Source: Rubrobacter sp.
Lineage (GTDB): Bacteria > Actinomycetota > Rubrobacteria > Rubrobacterales > Rubrobacteraceae
Length of the DNA stretch: 7,943 nt
NCBI GenBank assembly: GCA_016781705.1
Contig: JADDPV010000271.1
Location: forward strand, 11,076-19,018
Direction: 5' to 3'
Shown: one piece after another, positions 5,855 through 7,943 of the stretch
Numbering within the stretch: the stretch's first letter is position 1
How the letters are laid out: each line of letters opens with the position of its first letter
Notes under the pieces: model-generated
The model's database searches: none
Told to the model about the DNA's origin: nothing
Seen by the model: only the letters and a program-made list of their open reading frames with translations
Program-made: the position numbers and the translations under genes

Positions 5855-6161
5855 ACTCCGACGTCTCCTCGATTCTGGCACGCGCCGAAGTCGGCAACAA
5901 GGAGGCGCGCCGGGACAGGCGGGACCGTAATGGAACGTTAAGGTCTGCGTCGCAGACGAAGGTATTCTTCGCTCCGCCGACCGGCGCGCCAGAAGAGCCA
6001 CCGACCATCGGGGGCGCCGGTAAGGAAGCCGCCGAGGCCGCCGGCAAGCTCGCACACCAGCAAGCGCAGGATGGCGACGCTGACCGCCCGGGCGCTAACG
6101 GTTGGGGGCCTGCTCCATGGGCGAGCCGGGGATCCTGCCGGGCCAGGAGACGCCGGGGTCC
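5855..6161. other. Intergenic stretch without a convincing gene
   Basis: About 300 bases between the monooxygenase remnant and the histidine kinase gene. Short frames on both strands have no recognisable motif. One minus-strand frame from about 6090 to 5938 gives a mildly hydrophobic stretch (AVSVAILRLLVCELAGGLGGF) followed by an arginine-rich tail, but it has no start codon in a good context. It contains the small inverted repeat GTCTGCG-T-CGCAGAC (5943-5957) and a short stem TCCTG...CAGGA around 6135-6150 that could sit downstream of the kinase stop. The region looks like decayed coding DNA. Confidence 0.5.
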
Positions 6162-7400
6162 CTACCCACGGCGGAGCGTAAAGCAGAAGCGCGAGCCGCG
6201 GCCGAGGTCGCTCTCGACGCTCATGGTGCCGCCGTGAGCCTCTATCAGGCCGCGCGCGATGGCGAGGCCAAGGCCGGCGCTCGGGGCGTCTTCCTCCGCG
6301 CGGGTCCTCGAGCTTTCGGCGCGGAAAGAGCGCTCGAAGACACGAGACAAATCCTCCGCGGCGATGCCCTCGCCCGTGTCCGAGACCTCGACGCGCACCT
6401 CCTCCCCCTGCGTGGCTGCGCGCAGGGCCACGGTTCCGTCGGCCGGGGTGTGGCGCAGGGCGTTGGAGAGCAGGTTGTGGAGCACGCGCTGCAGCCGGGG
6501 AGGGTTCGCCAGCACCGGATCGACGTCGCCCGAGACCTCTCCCACGAGCCTCACGCCGCGACGCTCGGCCTGCGGCTGGAAGCTTGAGATGGTGTCGGAG
6601 ATCAGGTCGTGCAGCGAGGCTTCTTCGAGGCTAAGTTGTAGAACGCCGGCGTCTATGCGGGCGAGCTCGAAGAGGTCGTCTACGAGGCGGCTAAGGTGCT
6701 CGAGCTCGCGGCTGGCGGAGGAGAGGTAGCGCTCCTCGGTCTCCCGGTCCGAGGCGACGCCGTCGGCGACGGCCTCGATCAGGGCCCTCGTGGAGGCGAG
6801 CGGCGTGCGCAGGTCGTGCGAGACGGCGGCTATGAGGTCGCGGCGGGCTTCGTCCATCTCGCGCTCGCGCTCCGCCGCCTCCCTGAGCGTCCTGGCCATG
6901 TGGTTGAAGTCCTCGGCGAGGGCGGCGACCTCGTCGTGGCCCTCGACCGGCACTTCCGACTCCAGCTGACCGCCCGCGATCCGGGCCGTGCCGGCCCGCA
7001 CCCGCTCGATGCGGCTCGCCAGCGGCCTCGCGCAGAGCAAATTGAAGCCCACCGAGAGCGTCGCCGCGAAGATCAGCATGGTCAGCACGATCGCGAAGTC
7101 GTGGCCGGAGATGAACATGGCCTGCGCCCCGGCCAGCATCATGCCGAGGAGCAGGATGCTCCCTATGAGGCCGGCGCCCACGAGCTGCGCCCGCACCCCG
7201 CCCAGCCTTCCGAGCACGGCGGGGCGTATGAGCAGCAACGCGAGCAGCCCACCCCCGCCGCCGGCCATGGCGAGCAGTACCGCCACGCTGGGCAGGTCCG
7301 CAGGCGGCACGCCGATCAGGGCCGCTGTGAGGACGGCCAGCGCCAGCGAGCCGGTGAGGAAGAGGAGCGCTATCCCGGCGGTCCGGAGCGTCCCGGTCAT
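6162..7400 (-). CDS. Sensor histidine kinase (OmpR-partner class)
   Basis: A 412-residue membrane kinase that autophosphorylates on His and passes phosphate to the response regulator encoded just upstream. Four hydrophobic segments occur at about 8-29, 38-59, 72-96 and 101-123, separated by very short loops, so there is no sizeable extracellular sensor domain. A HAMP linker follows (about 124-176), then the dimerisation helix with SHDLRTP (H195), then the ATPase domain: N box HNLLSNALRHTP (308-319), G1 DTGEGI (341-346), F box FERSFR (355-360) and G2 GLGLAI (376-381). The start is ATG 7400, which overlaps the regulator stop as ATGA; the longer open frame to 7535 only runs antisense-free into the regulator gene and has no conserved content. 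The architecture suggests sensing within the membrane or through a partner protein. The signal and targets are unknown. Confidence 0.95.
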   Translation of the reverse strand: MTGTLRTAGIALLFLTGSLALAVLTAALIGVPPADLPSVAVLLAMAGGGGGLLALLLIRPAVLGRLGGVRAQLVGAGLIGSILLLGMMLAGAQAMFISGHDFAIVLTMLIFAATLSVGFNLLCARPLASRIERVRAGTARIAGGQLESEVPVEGHDEVAALAEDFNHMARTLREAAEREREMDEARRDLIAAVSHDLRTPLASTRALIEAVADGVASDRETEERYLSSASRELEHLSRLVDDLFELARIDAGVLQLSLEEASLHDLISDTISSFQPQAERRGVRLVGEVSGDVDPVLANPPRLQRVLHNLLSNALRHTPADGTVALRAATQGEEVRVEVSDTGEGIAAEDLSRVFERSFRAESSRTRAEEDAPSAGLGLAIARGLIEAHGGTMSVESDLGRGSRFCFTLRRG

Positions 7401-7943
7401 CCGCCGAACTTGTAGCCGACGCCCCAGACGGTCTGGAGGTATCGGGGCTGGGCCGGGTCGGGCTCTACCTTCTCTCGGAGCCGGCGCACGTGGACGGTGA
7501 CGGTGCTCGTATCGACCGAGAAAGCGTAGCCCCACACCACCTCCATCAGGTGGTCCCGGGTGTAGACCCTGCCAGGGTTCGCGGCCAGGTGGTGCAGGAG
7601 ATCGAACTCGCGGGCGGTGAGCGTTGCGCGGTCGCCCTCTACCAAGACCTCGCGTGTGTTCGGGTCGATGCGAAGCCCGTCAAAGACGAGGACCTTCTCG
7701 TCGGCGCTCGTCGCCGGGCTATCTCCCGTGCGGCGCAGGACCGCCGTTACCCTCGCTGCCAGCTCGCGGGGTGAGAAGGGCTTCACGACGTAATCGTCGG
7801 CACCGAGCGAGAGCCCGACTATGCGCTCCTCCTCCTCGCCGCGGGCCGTCAGCATGATCAGGGGCACTCTCCTCTCGGCCTGCATGCGGCGGCAGACCTC
7901 GAGCCCGCTCAACTTCGGGAGCATGAGGTCGAGCACGACGAGA
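7397..7943 (-). CDS. OmpR/PhoB-family response regulator (N-terminus cut by right window edge)
   Basis: About 182 C-terminal residues are visible; roughly the first 45-50 of the receiver domain lie beyond the edge. The visible part begins LVVLDLMLPKLSGLEV, whose Asp (fifth residue) is the phosphoacceptor. It continues with the conserved Thr in PLIMLTARGEEEERI and the conserved Lys in GADDYVVKPFSPREL. After a linker comes a winged-helix DNA-binding domain: LTAREFDLLHHLAANPGRVY, TRDHLMEVVWGY, then the recognition helix region VDTSTVTVHVRRLREKVEP and the C-terminal hairpin YLQTVWGVGYKF. An apparent start at 7936 is only an internal GTG. It is directly upstream of the kinase gene with a 4-base overlap, so the two are surely partners. 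It is a transcription factor of phosphorylation-controlled DNA binding; its regulon is unknown. Confidence 0.95.
   Translation of the reverse strand, partial: LVVLDLMLPKLSGLEVCRRMQAERRVPLIMLTARGEEEERIVGLSLGADDYVVKPFSPRELAARVTAVLRRTGDSPATSADEKVLVFDGLRIDPNTREVLVEGDRATLTAREFDLLHHLAANPGRVYTRDHLMEVVWGYAFSVDTSTVTVHVRRLREKVEPDPAQPRYLQTVWGVGYKFGG

Noticed and set aside
5943..5957. GTCTGCG-T-CGCAGAC as a transcription terminator or CRISPR-like repeat
   Set aside because: One-base loop, seven pairs, no T-run and only one copy, so neither reading can be supported.
7401..7535. N-terminal extension of the histidine kinase to ATG 7535
   Set aside because: It would lie inside the response regulator gene in a different frame and gives a Pro/Arg-rich sequence; ATG 7400 makes the usual ATGA overlap and starts right before the first membrane helix.

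Overview
The window is GC-rich (about 70% by eye) and almost fully coding. Start codons are often TTG, adjacent genes are joined by 4-base stop/start overlaps, and two genes have a -10 element 9-10 bases before the start codon and no Shine-Dalgarno. The LacI-type regulator and the ParB-like protein match forms common in actinobacteria. I infer a high-GC actinobacterium, possibly Rubrobacter-like; no rRNA or marker gene here settles it.

Layout. (1) 1-885, minus strand: a ParB/sulfiredoxin-fold protein followed by a major facilitator superfamily (MFS) transporter that runs off the left edge, coupled by a TTGA overlap. (2) 886-946: a short divergent control region with a near-palindromic LacI-type operator between the -35 and -10 of a putative promoter for the next gene. 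(3) 947-2041, plus strand: a LacI-family repressor. (4) 2052-3002, minus strand: an ornithine cyclodeaminase/mu-crystallin family dehydrogenase, convergent with lacI and separated from it by a perfect 10-bp hairpin. (5) 3054-5415, plus strand: trpG-trpD-trpC, tightly packed, with a probable near-leaderless promoter. (6) 5416-6161: a 22-base perfect palindrome, a 5'-truncated remnant of a FAD-dependent aromatic monooxygenase, and about 300 bases with no convincing gene. (7) 6162-7943, minus strand: an OmpR-type response regulator (cut by the right edge) followed by its four-helix sensor histidine kinase, joined by ATGA.

How the genes work together. TrpG, TrpD and TrpC carry out chorismate amination (glutaminase half), phosphoribosyl transfer and indole-glycerol-phosphate formation. 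trpE, trpF, trpB and trpA are not in the window. The LacI protein probably represses itself and perhaps the divergent ParB-like/MFS pair; its effector is unknown. The two-component pair is a self-contained envelope or intramembrane-sensing unit.

I see no clear new system such as a defence island, CRISPR array or biosynthetic novelty. The points most worth a second look are the operator/promoter arrangement at 909-937, the near-leaderless trp promoter with a dyad over its -10, the non-canonical active-site motif in the cyclodeaminase-family protein, and the palindrome plus monooxygenase remnant after trpC.
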